19,617 nucleotides of DNA from Porticoccaceae bacterium UBA2002 (GCA_002334915.1 DDCQ01000010.1:1-19617), one strand, 5' to 3'; shown: positions 11,045 to 18,169, counted from the first letter of the stretch. The notes: generated by a model from the sequence alone, not told the origin. A program made the numbers and translations.

Positions 11045-11069
11045 CCTGCCAGCCGGCGGGATTTTTTTT
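11045..11069 (+). terminator. Rho-independent terminator of rpmB-rpmG
   Basis: CCTGCC (11045-11050), loop AGCC, GGCGGG (11055-11060) form a 6-bp stem with one G-U pair, followed by eight T residues. The second arm could instead pair with CCCGCC beyond the T-run (11071-11076), giving a competing structure with the T-run in its loop. Confidence 0.75.
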
Positions 11070-11095
11070 GCCCGCCGATAAGCGCCAAGCGAGAA

Positions 11096-11121
11096 AGCGC
11101 ATATAAAGAGCGCATATAAAA
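11096..11121 (+). repeat. Tandem repeat, two 13-bp copies
   Basis: AGCGCATATAAAG (11096-11108) is followed directly by AGCGCATATAAAA (11109-11121), so 12 of 13 bases are repeated. It lies between the rpmG terminator and the two-way terminator. It is probably a small local duplication; the TATAAA words could act as -10 elements but have no good -35. Confidence 0.6.
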
Positions 11122-11123
11122 AG

Positions 11124-11155
11124 AAAAGCCCCGATAATTTCTTATCGGGGCTTTT
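11124..11155. terminator. Two-way terminator between rpmG and cspA
   Basis: A perfect 14-bp inverted repeat, AAAAGCCCCGATAA (11124-11137) and its complement (11142-11155), around a TTTC loop. The GC core flanked by A and T runs makes it work on both strands: a backup for rpmB-rpmG and the main terminator for cspA, whose stop is 41 nt away. Confidence 0.9.
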
Positions 11156-11195
11156 CGCTAATTTTTGTACTGCTATCTAGTGACAGCGACAGAAA

Positions 11196-11405
11196 TTATT
11201 CAGCGATTACGCCTTCAGCCTGATCGCCTTTTGCACCAGCAGTAACTTCCATAGTTACTTTTTGGCCTTCTTTCAAAGATTTGAAGCCTTCAGCCTGGAT
11301 TGCGCTGTGGTGAACAAATACATCACCGCCGCCTTCCTGCTCAATAAAACCAAAACCTTTACTGTCGTTGAACCACTTTACAGTGCCAGAAACTCTCTCC
11401 GACAT
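11196..11405 (-). CDS. Cold-shock-domain protein (CspA family)
   Basis: Small single-strand RNA/DNA-binding protein of 69 residues that melts RNA structure. It is one OB-fold domain with RNP1 KGFGFI at 16-21 and RNP2 VFVHH at 29-33, and the usual [10 protein letters not shown] start. I chose ATG 11403-11405 because GAGG stands about 7 nt upstream and the length fits; an in-frame GTG at 11417 would add four residues and bury the binding site. It is a single gene with its own terminator. It could be cold-inducible or constitutive; a TATACAAT sequence 22-29 nt before the start suggests a short leader, unlike the long thermosensor leader of E. coli cspA. The exact csp letter cannot be assigned. 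Confidence 0.95.
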   Translation of the reverse strand: MSERVSGTVKWFNDSKGFGFIEQEGGGDVFVHHSAIQAEGFKSLKEGQKVTMEVTAGAKGDQAEGVIAE

Positions 11406-11661
11406 AACTAACCTCACTTATAAAAAATTGTATACCGTTTAAGGCGTTTAAAATATCCAGCCTCATAACGGGGCTAGCCTATTCCCCAAGGCAAGAAATC
11501 AATTCTGCGTCGGGGACATTACCGAGTTAGACAGCCTTAAAATCAAGAATGGATAACTCAGGACGGTGGAGTGTATTGTTTTTTTACCCATTTGGCCAAT
11601 TTTGCGTGATTTTTAGGCAAAAAAATTCACTTTTGACTTGTTTTTGGCCCGTTCTGACGAT
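11406..11661. promoter_or_regulatory. cspA upstream region, 256-nt gap to serA
   Basis: No gene is visible. On the minus strand TATACAAT (reverse complement of 11427-11434) is the best -10 for cspA, with no clear -35. In its place lie two CGTTTAA copies on the plus strand (11436-11442 and 11445-11451, period 9). Further out are GGGG...CCCC arms (11470-11473, 11484-11487) and CCGAGTTA/TAACTC-A-GG arms (11522-11529, 11554-11562), which could fold in a longer cspA leader. The 100 nt next to serA are A/T-rich with several T- and A-runs but no convincing terminator stem. Confidence 0.4.
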
Positions 11662-12891
11662 TTAAAACAAAACTCGGCAGCGGATTGTGCCCTTAATAGC
11701 CTTGAGCGCGGCAATGGCTCCAGCGCTGTATTCAGCCTCAATATCGACCACCACATAGCCTACTTTATCGTTAGTCTGCAGATACTGGGCAGCCACGTTG
11801 ATGTTGTACTGGGAAAAAACCTGATTAATCGCGCTCATTATGCCTGGAATATTGCCGTGGACATGCAGCAGTCTATGTGTATCTGCGTGGGCGGGCAGCG
11901 CTACCTGCGGGAAATTGACCGCGCTGGTGCTGGTGCCGTTATCACTGTAGGTAACAATCTTTTCGGCGACTTCAATGCCAATATTTTCCTGAGCTTCCTG
12001 GGTAGAGCCACCTATATGGGGCGTCAGGATCACATTATCGAACTGTCTCAGGGGTGAAATAAATTCTTCCTGGTTGGACTTTGGTTCTACCGGGAATACA
12101 TCTATAGCAGCACCCCCAAGATGGTTGTTGGCCAGATGATCACAGAGGCTATCAATATCGACAATTTGACCTCGGGCCGCATTGATCAGCATGCCACCGG
12201 GCTTTATGGCGGCCAGTTCTGTCGGCCCTATCAATCCTCTGGTTGTGGCATTATCTGGCACATGCAGCGAAACCACATCACTCTGACCCAGCAGGTCTTT
12301 CAGATTGCGCACCTGTTCCGCGTTGCCCAGAGGCAGCTTAGTAAGGGTGTCATAGAAGCGCACTTTCATGCCCATAGATTCCGCCATAACGCTTATTTGG
12401 CTGCCAATATTGCCGTAGCCGACAATACCCAGAGTTTTACCGCGCACCTCATAGGCATCGCTGGCAGACTTCAGCCACTCGCCACGATGGGCTTTAGCAC
12501 TTTTCTCGGGGATACCCCGCATCAACATAATGGCCTCGGCGATGACCAGTTCAGCGACACTGCGCGTATTGGAATAGGGTGCGTTGAAAACAATAACCCC
12601 ATGTTCCGTCGCTGCCTGCAGATCGACCTGATTAGTACCTATGCAAAAGCAGCCCACAGCGATTAACTTTTTAGCAGCGGCAAAGGCATTGGCGTTTAAT
12701 TGAGTTCGCGAGCGGATGCCAACAAAATGGGCATCGGCGATTTTTTCAAGCAACTCGTCTTGGGGCAGAGCTGCCGCATGGTAGTCAATATTTTCATAGC
12801 CGGCTGCCTTAAAGACTTCTACCGCTGAGGGATGCACACCTTCAAGCAGCAGAATTTTGATTTTTTGCTTGCCGAGGGAAAAATTTAACAT
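11662..12891 (-). CDS. serA: D-3-phosphoglycerate dehydrogenase
   Basis: Oxidises 3-phosphoglycerate to 3-phosphohydroxypyruvate with NAD, the entry to serine synthesis; cytosolic tetramer. The start at ATG 12889-12891 gives 409 residues (E. coli has 410) and the front SLGKQKIKILLLEGVHP; the longer frame begins at TTG 12918. The NAD-binding loop GIVGYGNIGSQ, the catalytic Arg in NAARGQIVDI, Glu in VFPVEP and His in LTPHIGGSTQEAQENIG are present. The C-terminal ACT domain (about the last 75 residues, with HVHGNIPGIMSAIN and NVAAQYLQT) is the serine-binding domain, so feedback inhibition is expected. It is divergent from the D-2-hydroxyglutarate dehydrogenase gene across 100 nt. Confidence 0.97.
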   Translation of the reverse strand: MLNFSLGKQKIKILLLEGVHPSAVEVFKAAGYENIDYHAAALPQDELLEKIADAHFVGIRSRTQLNANAFAAAKKLIAVGCFCIGTNQVDLQAATEHGVIVFNAPYSNTRSVAELVIAEAIMLMRGIPEKSAKAHRGEWLKSASDAYEVRGKTLGIVGYGNIGSQISVMAESMGMKVRFYDTLTKLPLGNAEQVRNLKDLLGQSDVVSLHVPDNATTRGLIGPTELAAIKPGGMLINAARGQIVDIDSLCDHLANNHLGGAAIDVFPVEPKSNQEEFISPLRQFDNVILTPHIGGSTQEAQENIGIEVAEKIVTYSDNGTSTSAVNFPQVALPAHADTHRLLHVHGNIPGIMSAINQVFSQYNINVAAQYLQTNDKVGYVVVDIEAEYSAGAIAALKAIKGTIRCRVLF

Positions 12892-12906
12892 AGACAAATA
12901 CGCCTG

Positions 12907-12940
12907 TTGAGCAGCCAATTTTGAGGCGCTATGGTACCAT
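12907..12940 (+). promoter_or_regulatory. Candidate D2HGDH promoter with palindrome
   Basis: TTGAGC (12907-12912), 17 nt, TATGGT (12930-12935) is a moderate sigma70 match in the 100-nt serA/D2HGDH gap. The -10 overlaps a perfect 10-bp palindrome, ATGGTACCAT (12931-12940), roughly in the middle of the gap. A protein bound there could control both genes. No known operator consensus is recognised. Confidence 0.4.
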
Positions 12941-12991
12941 GAACAGTCTTTGATCTAGCCAAAAAACCACTTGAATAATGAGGATTTCCGG

Positions 12992-14383
12992 ATGTTATCG
13001 GAACAGATAGTTGAGCGACTAAGCGCCATCGTCGGCGCTCAAAGACTGTTGCTAGACAGTGCAGATTTGCAGCGTTTTGGCGTTGACCGCACTACTATTT
13101 GGCAGGCCAATCCCTGTGCCGTGGTTTTGCCCGGTACTGTGGAGGAAGTTCAGGCAGTGGTGCGACTGGCCAATGAGCTTAATCTGGCCATTGTGCCCTC
13201 TGGTGGCAGAACTGGTCTCAGTGGTGGCGCTGTGGCCAAAGATGGCGAGATTGTGGTGGCTATGGATCGGCTCAATGAGATACTGGACTTTAATGCTCTG
13301 GATCGTACGGTGAAACTGGGTGCCGGGGTGATTACCGCAAATCTTCAGGACTTTGCGACGCAACAGGGCCTGTTCTATCCAGTGGATTTTGCCTCCACTG
13401 GCTCCAGCCAGATCGGCGGTAATATCGCCACCAATGCTGGCGGTATCAATGTGATTCGCTACGGTATGACTCGCGACTGGGTTATGGGGCTAAAGGTGGT
13501 CAATGGCGCCGGCGAGATTCTTGAGCTGAACCGAGGTCTGGTTAAAAACAATACCGGCTACGATTTCCGCCACCTGTTTATTGGTTCTGAGGGCACCCTG
13601 GGTCTGATCTGCGAGGCGACCATCCAGCTGACCAGGCCGCCCATAGATCCCAGTGTACTGGTGCTGGGGGTTAATAATTTTCCGGCTATTCTGGATGTGT
13701 TGCGCACTTTCAGTACCCAGATTGATCTCAATGCCTTCGAATTTTTCAGCCAGGCAGCCCTCGACAAGGTGACAGCCCATATGGGTCACTCCAAACCCTT
13801 TGATACAGAGACCCCTTTCTACGCGCTGCTGGAATTTGAGACCAGCACCGAGTCGGTGATGGATAAGGCTATGGAGCTATTTGAAGAGACCGTTGAACAG
13901 GGCTGGGTGCTGGATGGCGTCTTGAGTCAGAGCATGGCTCAGGCTGAATCTCTATGGAAACTGCGCGAGGATATCTCGGAGACCCTGTGGCACTGGCAGC
14001 CTTACAAAAATGATATCTCGGTGCTGGTGTCGCGTATGCCTGATTTTCTGCGCGAGGTCGATGAACTGGTGGCCAGTCGCTACCCTGATTTTGAACTGGT
14101 ATGGTATGGCCATATTGGCGATGGCAATTTGCACCTCAATATCCTTAAGCCCGAGCATTTATCCGCCCAGGACTTTGTGGCTCGGTGCGTTCCAGTGAGC
14201 AGTGAAATTGGCCAGTTGCTGGCCAAGTATGAAGGCAGTGTAAGTGCAGAGCACGGGGTGGGGCTGCTGAAGAAAGATTATTTGCACTACAGTCGATCAC
14301 CCCTTGAGCTGGAACTAATGAAGCAGGTCAAGAAGGTCTTTGATCCCAATGCTATCCTTAATCCAGGGAAACTGTTTGATTAG
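12992..14383 (+). CDS. FAD-linked D-2-hydroxyglutarate dehydrogenase
   Basis: FAD-linked oxidase of the GlcD/D-2-hydroxyacid dehydrogenase family, 463 residues. The FAD-binding domain has PSGGRTGLSGG at 69-79 and GSSQIGGNIATNAGG further on. The C-terminal FAD-oxidase domain has the metal and substrate His pair in GHIGDGNLHLN (H374, H381) and E420-H421 in SAEHGVG. The start is ATG 12992, with GAGGA 8 nt upstream; the longer frame begins at TTG 12971. Its position next to serA, as in Pseudomonas, is the main reason to prefer D-2-hydroxyglutarate as substrate. There SerA makes D-2-hydroxyglutarate from 2-oxoglutarate while recycling NAD, and this enzyme oxidises it back, passing electrons to electron-transfer flavoprotein. 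D-lactate or glycolate are weaker alternatives. Confidence 0.88.
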   Translation: MLSEQIVERLSAIVGAQRLLLDSADLQRFGVDRTTIWQANPCAVVLPGTVEEVQAVVRLANELNLAIVPSGGRTGLSGGAVAKDGEIVVAMDRLNEILDFNALDRTVKLGAGVITANLQDFATQQGLFYPVDFASTGSSQIGGNIATNAGGINVIRYGMTRDWVMGLKVVNGAGEILELNRGLVKNNTGYDFRHLFIGSEGTLGLICEATIQLTRPPIDPSVLVLGVNNFPAILDVLRTFSTQIDLNAFEFFSQAALDKVTAHMGHSKPFDTETPFYALLEFETSTESVMDKAMELFEETVEQGWVLDGVLSQSMAQAESLWKLREDISETLWHWQPYKNDISVLVSRMPDFLREVDELVASRYPDFELVWYGHIGDGNLHLNILKPEHLSAQDFVARCVPVSSEIGQLLAKYEGSVSAEHGVGLLKKDYLHYSRSPLELELMKQVKKVFDPNAILNPGKLFD

Positions 14384-14424
14384 TTGTGCATCCAAGAAGC
14401 GTCAATATTTGGCAGGAGATTGTT

Positions 14425-14790
14425 ATGAGTGAAAATATCGCTGAGACCAATGGGACACCAGAGGAGTCTACTGAGGCCCAGCACAGAAATCTGGCGCTGC
14501 TGGTCTATGTGTTGCAGGGCTTTGGCTTTGTCACCGGCGGTTTGACTTGGTTGGCGGCTCTGCTGGTTAACTACATAAAAATGTCAGAGGTGCGTGGCAC
14601 CTGGCTGGAGAGTCATTTTCGCTGGCAGCTCAATACCTTTTGGTATGGTTTGCTGTGGTCGTTTGTGGCGGCATTATTTTGGCTGGTGTTGCTGGGCTGG
14701 TTGGCTGGCGGCATTGTCACCGTCTGGCTCCTCTACCGCATTATTAAAGGCCTGCTGTATTTAAATGACAGCAAGCCAATTATTTTTTAA
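14425..14790 (+). CDS. DUF4870-like small membrane protein
   Basis: Unknown function, 121 residues. A polar N-terminus of about 25 residues (rich in Glu and Thr) precedes three hydrophobic stretches at about 29-49, 72-90 and 91-109. Between the first two is a charged segment with SHFRWQLNTFWYG, the motif typical of DUF4870-type membrane proteins. A short tail ends in KPIIF. The ATG at 14425 has AGGAGA 6 nt upstream; a longer frame starts at GTG 14386 with no ribosome site. It lies 41 nt after the D2HGDH gene on the same strand and probably shares its promoter; a terminator overlaps its stop. A role with the dehydrogenase is not shown by the sequence. Confidence 0.8.
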   Translation: MSENIAETNGTPEESTEAQHRNLALLVYVLQGFGFVTGGLTWLAALLVNYIKMSEVRGTWLESHFRWQLNTFWYGLLWSFVAALFWLVLLGWLAGGIVTVWLLYRIIKGLLYLNDSKPIIF

Positions 14791-14819
14791 AGCCACAGTC
14801 AGCTACAGCTGGGCTTTTT
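14789..14819 (+). terminator. Terminator after D2HGDH-DUF4870
   Basis: AAAGCC (14789-14794) pairs with GGCTTT (14812-14817), with an inner stem CAGCT/AGCTG (14800-14804, 14807-14811) and a 5-nt bulge on the left side, ending in a five-T run. The bulge makes it weaker than the other terminators, so some read-through into the next gene is possible. Confidence 0.5.
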
Positions 14820-14851
14820 GCAGGAAAGCGCACCGCTAGAGGAGAGGACTA

Positions 14852-15523
14852 TTGGACTACCGTCACAGAATTGATGGCGCTGAGGTTGATCTGCCCATTG
14901 GCAAGGTAGTCTGTGTGGGCCGCAATTATGCCGCCCACGCCCGAGAGCTTAATAATCCGGTGCCGTCAGAGCCGGTGCTGTTTATTAAGCCCAATACCTC
15001 TATTGCCAGTCTTGCCGACCCGGTAGCGATTCCAGCTCATCTGGGACAGTGCCATTTTGAAACAGAGATGAGTATCCTGATTTGTGAGGAGCTTGCAGCT
15101 GGTTGTGACGAGCAGCAGGCTCAGGGTGCCATTGCCGGGGTAGGCATAGCACTGGATCTGACCCTTCGCGATGTGCAGCAGCAGCTTAAAGATAAAAGCC
15201 TGCCCTGGGAAAAGGCCAAGGCCTTCGACGGCGCCTGTCCGGTCTCTGATTTTGCGGCTATCGACAGAGTTGGCGACCTGCAGAACCAGCAGATTCAGTT
15301 GTACCAGAATCAACAGCTGCGTCAGGATGGCAACAGCGCCGATATGCTGACCCCTGTACTGCCATTATTAGTTTATATCAGCCAGTTTTTTACCCTGCTG
15401 CCCGGCGATATGGTATTAACTGGCACGCCTGCGGGTGTTGGCCCCCTGGCTGTTGGCGACCAATTGGTCCTATCTCTGTCTGATCTGATTCAAAGCCAGA
15501 CCCAGATCTGTGCTGCTAGTTAA
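14852..15523 (+). CDS. FAH-fold enzyme (FAHD1/YcgM-like)
   Basis: Member of the fumarylacetoacetate hydrolase fold, 223 residues, closest in my recall to E. coli YcgM and human FAHD1. Reported activities of that group are hydrolysis of acylpyruvates, decarboxylation of oxaloacetate and keto-enol tautomerisation of oxaloacetate. The metal ligands are E70 and E72 (HFETEM) and D102 (ALDLTLRD). GKVVCVGRNYAAHARE at 17-32 and the C-terminal GDMVLTGTPAGVGPL are hallmarks. The start codon is TTG at 14852, supported by the strong AGAGGAGAGG just upstream and by N-terminal agreement with YcgM; no ATG lies nearby. It is first in a run of four genes (DUF1653, arfB, srkA follow). The precise substrate cannot be settled. 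Confidence 0.88.
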   Translation: MDYRHRIDGAEVDLPIGKVVCVGRNYAAHARELNNPVPSEPVLFIKPNTSIASLADPVAIPAHLGQCHFETEMSILICEELAAGCDEQQAQGAIAGVGIALDLTLRDVQQQLKDKSLPWEKAKAFDGACPVSDFAAIDRVGDLQNQQIQLYQNQQLRQDGNSADMLTPVLPLLVYISQFFTLLPGDMVLTGTPAGVGPLAVGDQLVLSLSDLIQSQTQICAAS

Positions 15524-15532
15524 GGAAATACT

Positions 15533-15760
15533 ATGAGCCTCGACAATGGAATTTATAAACATTACAAAGGCAACCTGTATCAGGTGCTGGGCGTCGCCCG
15601 CCACAGTGAGACAGAGGAGGCCCATGTGGTGTACAGAACGCTCTACGGTGATCACAGTCTCTGGGTTCGCCCCCTCAGCATGTTTACCCAGATGGTTGAG
15701 GTCGGGGCTGAGCAGGTGCCGCGGTTTGCCTTTGTAGAGGCGGCCGAGGCCGAGATCTGA
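15533..15760 (+). CDS. DUF1653 small protein
   Basis: Unknown function, 75 residues. It has the DUF1653 pattern: GIYKHYKGNLYQVLGVARHSETEE near the front (Tyr/His-rich strand with a basic turn), then VVYRTLYGD and LWVRPLSMF, and a C-terminal FAFVE. It looks like a single small beta-barrel-like domain with no signal or membrane segment, so it is cytosolic. It starts 9 nt after the FAH gene with AAGGAA as ribosome site, and its stop overlaps the arfB start (TGATG), so it is translated with arfB. Confidence 0.88.
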   Translation: MSLDNGIYKHYKGNLYQVLGVARHSETEEAHVVYRTLYGDHSLWVRPLSMFTQMVEVGAEQVPRFAFVEAAEAEI

Positions 15761-16176
15761 TGCTGTTTATCACCAGCAATATTTCCATTGCTGATAGCGA
15801 GATCGAGTTTTCTGCGGTGCGCTCTCAGGGGCCTGGAGGGCAGAATGTCAACAAGGTGTCATCGGCGATTCATCTGCGCTTTGATATTCGCGGCTCCTCG
15901 CTGCCAGAGATCTATCAGCAGCGCCTGCTAAAGTTGTCTGATCACCGTATTACCAAAGAGGGCGTGGTGGTGATTAAGGCGCAGCGCTATCGCAGTCAGG
16001 ATAAAAATCGAGCCGAGGCGCTGCAGCGCCTGCAAGCTCTGTTGCAGACGGTAACCCATAATCCAAAAGTACGCAGGCCGACCAAACCGACCCGCGGATC
16101 TCAGTTGAGACGTATGGATAAAAAAACCCAGCAGGGTAAAAAGAAAACCATGCGCTCCAAACCAAGCCTCGACTAG
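15760..16176 (+). CDS. arfB: Ribosome-rescue peptidyl-tRNA hydrolase ArfB
   Basis: Frees ribosomes stalled at the end of broken mRNAs by hydrolysing the peptidyl-tRNA; it works without a stop codon. It is 138 residues (E. coli ArfB/YaeJ 140). The release-factor domain has the catalytic GGQ at 26-28 in RSQGPGGQNVNKVSS. The C-terminal tail from about 105 onward is very basic (many Lys and Arg), as required to enter the empty mRNA channel. Length and the basic tail distinguish it from release factors 1 and 2 and from PrfH. The start shares one base with the DUF1653 stop; it relies on coupling, as no strong own ribosome site is visible. Confidence 0.95.
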   Translation: MLFITSNISIADSEIEFSAVRSQGPGGQNVNKVSSAIHLRFDIRGSSLPEIYQQRLLKLSDHRITKEGVVVIKAQRYRSQDKNRAEALQRLQALLQTVTHNPKVRRPTKPTRGSQLRRMDKKTQQGKKKTMRSKPSLD

Positions 16177-16195
16177 AGGTTGCAGCAGGCTTCCC

Positions 16196-17188
16196 ATGAC
16201 AGAAAACAGTAACCACCCGTTCGACATTTTAACGCCGGATCTGCTTATTGATGCGGTGGAGGCTCAGGGATTTGTCTCTGATGGCCGGTTTATCGTCTTA
16301 AATAGCTATGAAAACCGGGTCTACCAGATCGGTATTGAAGATCAGGTGCCAATGATTGCCAAATTCTACCGTCCCGAACGCTGGACAGATCAGCAGATTC
16401 AGGAAGAGCATGATTTCTGTTTTGATCTGCAAAATCAGGAGCTACCGGTGGTCTGCCCCTGGATGAATGCCGAGGGTAAGACCATTAATCACTATGCTGA
16501 TTTTAGTTTTGCTCTGTATCCGCGCAAAGGTGGCCATGCACCTGAATTAGATAATCTGGATAACTTATTTATTCTAGGCCGTTTGCTGGGGCGCTTTCAT
16601 GCCATTGGTGCTACCCGCCCCTTTGAGCATCGTCCCAGTCTGGATGTGGAGTCATTTGGTCGCCGCTCATACCAGCTAATTAGCTCAGAATTTATGCCCG
16701 CCGAGCTCAGCCCGGCCTATGATTCTCTGGCGGTGGATCTACTCAAAAGAATCGATGAGATTCTTGCTGATTTTGGGCCGATCAATAGTATCCGTGTCCA
16801 TGGAGACTGCCATTCAGGCAATATTCTGTGGCGCGATGATAATCCCCATTTTGTGGATTTTGACGATGCACGTATGGCGCCAGCGGTGCAGGATCTGTGG
16901 ATGCTGCTGTCTGGCGATCGCCAGGAGCAAACCTTACAGATGGCGGAACTGATTGAAGGCTACAGTGAGTTCTACGACTTCGACTACCGCGAACTGCGGC
17001 TTATTGAGGTGTTGAGAACATTGCGCATTATGCACCACAGTGCCTGGATTGCCCGGCGCTGGTCAGACCCGGCTTTTCCCCGAGCCTTTTCCTGGTTTGA
17101 CTCCCCGCGCTACTGGAGTGAGCATATTCTGATACTGCGGGAACAGCTGGCGGCCCTCAATGAACCGCCGCTGCAGGTTATTCCCTAG
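16196..17188 (+). CDS. srkA: Stress response kinase A
   Basis: Ser/Thr protein kinase of the choline-kinase-like fold (formerly YihE), reported in E. coli to counter MazEF-linked death under envelope and oxidative stress. The product is 330 residues. VLNSYENRVYQI at 34-45, KFYRPERW at 56-63, the catalytic loop HGDCHSGN at 202-209 (D204, N209) and the metal motif VDFDDAR at 220-226 match SrkA. So do VQDLWMLLSGD and the C-terminal RRWSDPAFP and EPPLQVIP. The start is ATG 16196, 19 nt after arfB. In E. coli dsbA follows; here the next gene is the oppositely directed DUF481 protein, only 3 nt away, with no terminator between. Confidence 0.95.
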   Translation: MTENSNHPFDILTPDLLIDAVEAQGFVSDGRFIVLNSYENRVYQIGIEDQVPMIAKFYRPERWTDQQIQEEHDFCFDLQNQELPVVCPWMNAEGKTINHYADFSFALYPRKGGHAPELDNLDNLFILGRLLGRFHAIGATRPFEHRPSLDVESFGRRSYQLISSEFMPAELSPAYDSLAVDLLKRIDEILADFGPINSIRVHGDCHSGNILWRDDNPHFVDFDDARMAPAVQDLWMLLSGDRQEQTLQMAELIEGYSEFYDFDYRELRLIEVLRTLRIMHHSAWIARRWSDPAFPRAFSWFDSPRYWSEHILILREQLAALNEPPLQVIP

Positions 17189-17191
17189 GAA

Positions 17192-18082
17192 TTACCAGCT
17201 GTAACTGACGCCTATGGTTAGCTGGCTATCGCTGGGTTCTGTGCCCTCAACAGGTTGATTGTCGTAGATCCACTCAAGCTTTAACTCGGTAAAAATATCT
17301 CTGATCAGCGGGGCCTTGAGCCCCAGGTCTGCTCTGATTTCCGAGTCATCCAGATCAGAAATTGAGGCTCTCAGACTATGGCTGTGAAATAGCTCTAGAC
17401 TCGGGGTGATCATTCGCCGGTAGTCGGCAGCCCAGCTCCAGGTAAGACGACCGTCGTCAGTGCCGTCCTGATATTCCTCATTGATCCACAGCAGACCGGT
17501 TTCGGCGGATAGTGCAGTTTTCTCTGTGTCCCAAAACTGTCGACCTATGGCGCTGCCCACAGCATAGTACTGATCTATGGCACGGTTATCGTTGGCGCCC
17601 CAGACCAGGCCATTATTCCAAAACCACTGTTCGCGAAAGAACCAGTCAACCCCATAGTCGAGGCGATACTCCTCTTTGGCGGGAATATTATCCAATCTGT
17701 GGCTCTCGTAGTTGATGCCACTGTGATGGCGGAAATCTCCTTCGCGCCACTGTACCGAGCCCTCAATATCCCAGTCTTCGCGCTCTTCGTTACCACTGGC
17801 ATAGGCGCCTGTTGCACTGAGAGTGCCGTTGTAGGTAGAGCCAAAAACAGGCCTGCCCAGAGAGTCCAAACTGGCAGCGGGCGTGAGGCCATTGACTGTG
17901 GAGACTTTGTCTACAGCTATGGTCAGTGGGCCAAAATTTTCCGAGGCCCAACTAAGCTGATCAGAAGTCTGTTCAATAAGGCTACCCCTGATTATGTCGC
18001 CGTTTTTGAGAATCAGTTGGTCGGCGGAAAGGCTGGTTGAAATCAGGGTTAGAAAAATAACTGCGTATGATCCGTATCGCAT
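17192..18082 (-). CDS. DUF481 outer-membrane beta-barrel protein
   Basis: Predicted outer-membrane protein of the DUF481 (YdiY, salt-induced) family, 296 residues. I placed the start at ATG 18080-18082: GAGGA stands 5-6 nt upstream and a signal peptide (MRYGSYAVIFLTLISTSLSA) follows at once. The longer frame from 18151 has no ribosome site and would put 23 polar residues before the signal. Residues about 21-65 form a small beta domain (LILKNGDIIRGSLIEQ, then LTIAVDKVSTV). The rest alternates polar and aromatic residues in strand-length stretches, ends GVSYSW, and carries the C-terminal aromatic residue used for outer-membrane insertion. Function in this family is not established. It is monocistronic and convergent with srkA. 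Confidence 0.88.
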   Translation of the reverse strand: MRYGSYAVIFLTLISTSLSADQLILKNGDIIRGSLIEQTSDQLSWASENFGPLTIAVDKVSTVNGLTPAASLDSLGRPVFGSTYNGTLSATGAYASGNEEREDWDIEGSVQWREGDFRHHSGINYESHRLDNIPAKEEYRLDYGVDWFFREQWFWNNGLVWGANDNRAIDQYYAVGSAIGRQFWDTEKTALSAETGLLWINEEYQDGTDDGRLTWSWAADYRRMITPSLELFHSHSLRASISDLDDSEIRADLGLKAPLIRDIFTELKLEWIYDNQPVEGTEPSDSQLTIGVSYSW

Positions 18083-18169
18083 AATGTCCTCAAAAAAAGA
18101 TTGCTGGAATTTAGAGGATGGGTATTTTACAGATTTGGCCTGATTGTTCATCAGTTGGCGAAAATTACT

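Noticed and set aside
11406..11661. E. coli-type cold-box leader for cspA
   Set aside because: I could not find the cold-box sequence, and the best -10 element gives a short leader.
11638..12057. 139-codon plus-strand frame running from the cspA-serA gap into serA antisense
   Set aside because: Most of it is antisense to the serA ACT domain. I see no ribosome site or promoter and no family resemblance.
12121..12666. 181-codon open frame on the plus strand opposite serA
   Set aside because: It lies wholly inside serA, whose reading frame is certain. The product has no recognisable domain and no good ribosome site. Long shadow frames are common opposite conserved genes of this base composition.
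18083..18151. ATG 18151 as the start of the DUF481 protein
   Set aside because: It has no ribosome-binding site, while ATG 18082 has GAGGA at the right distance and begins a signal peptide.
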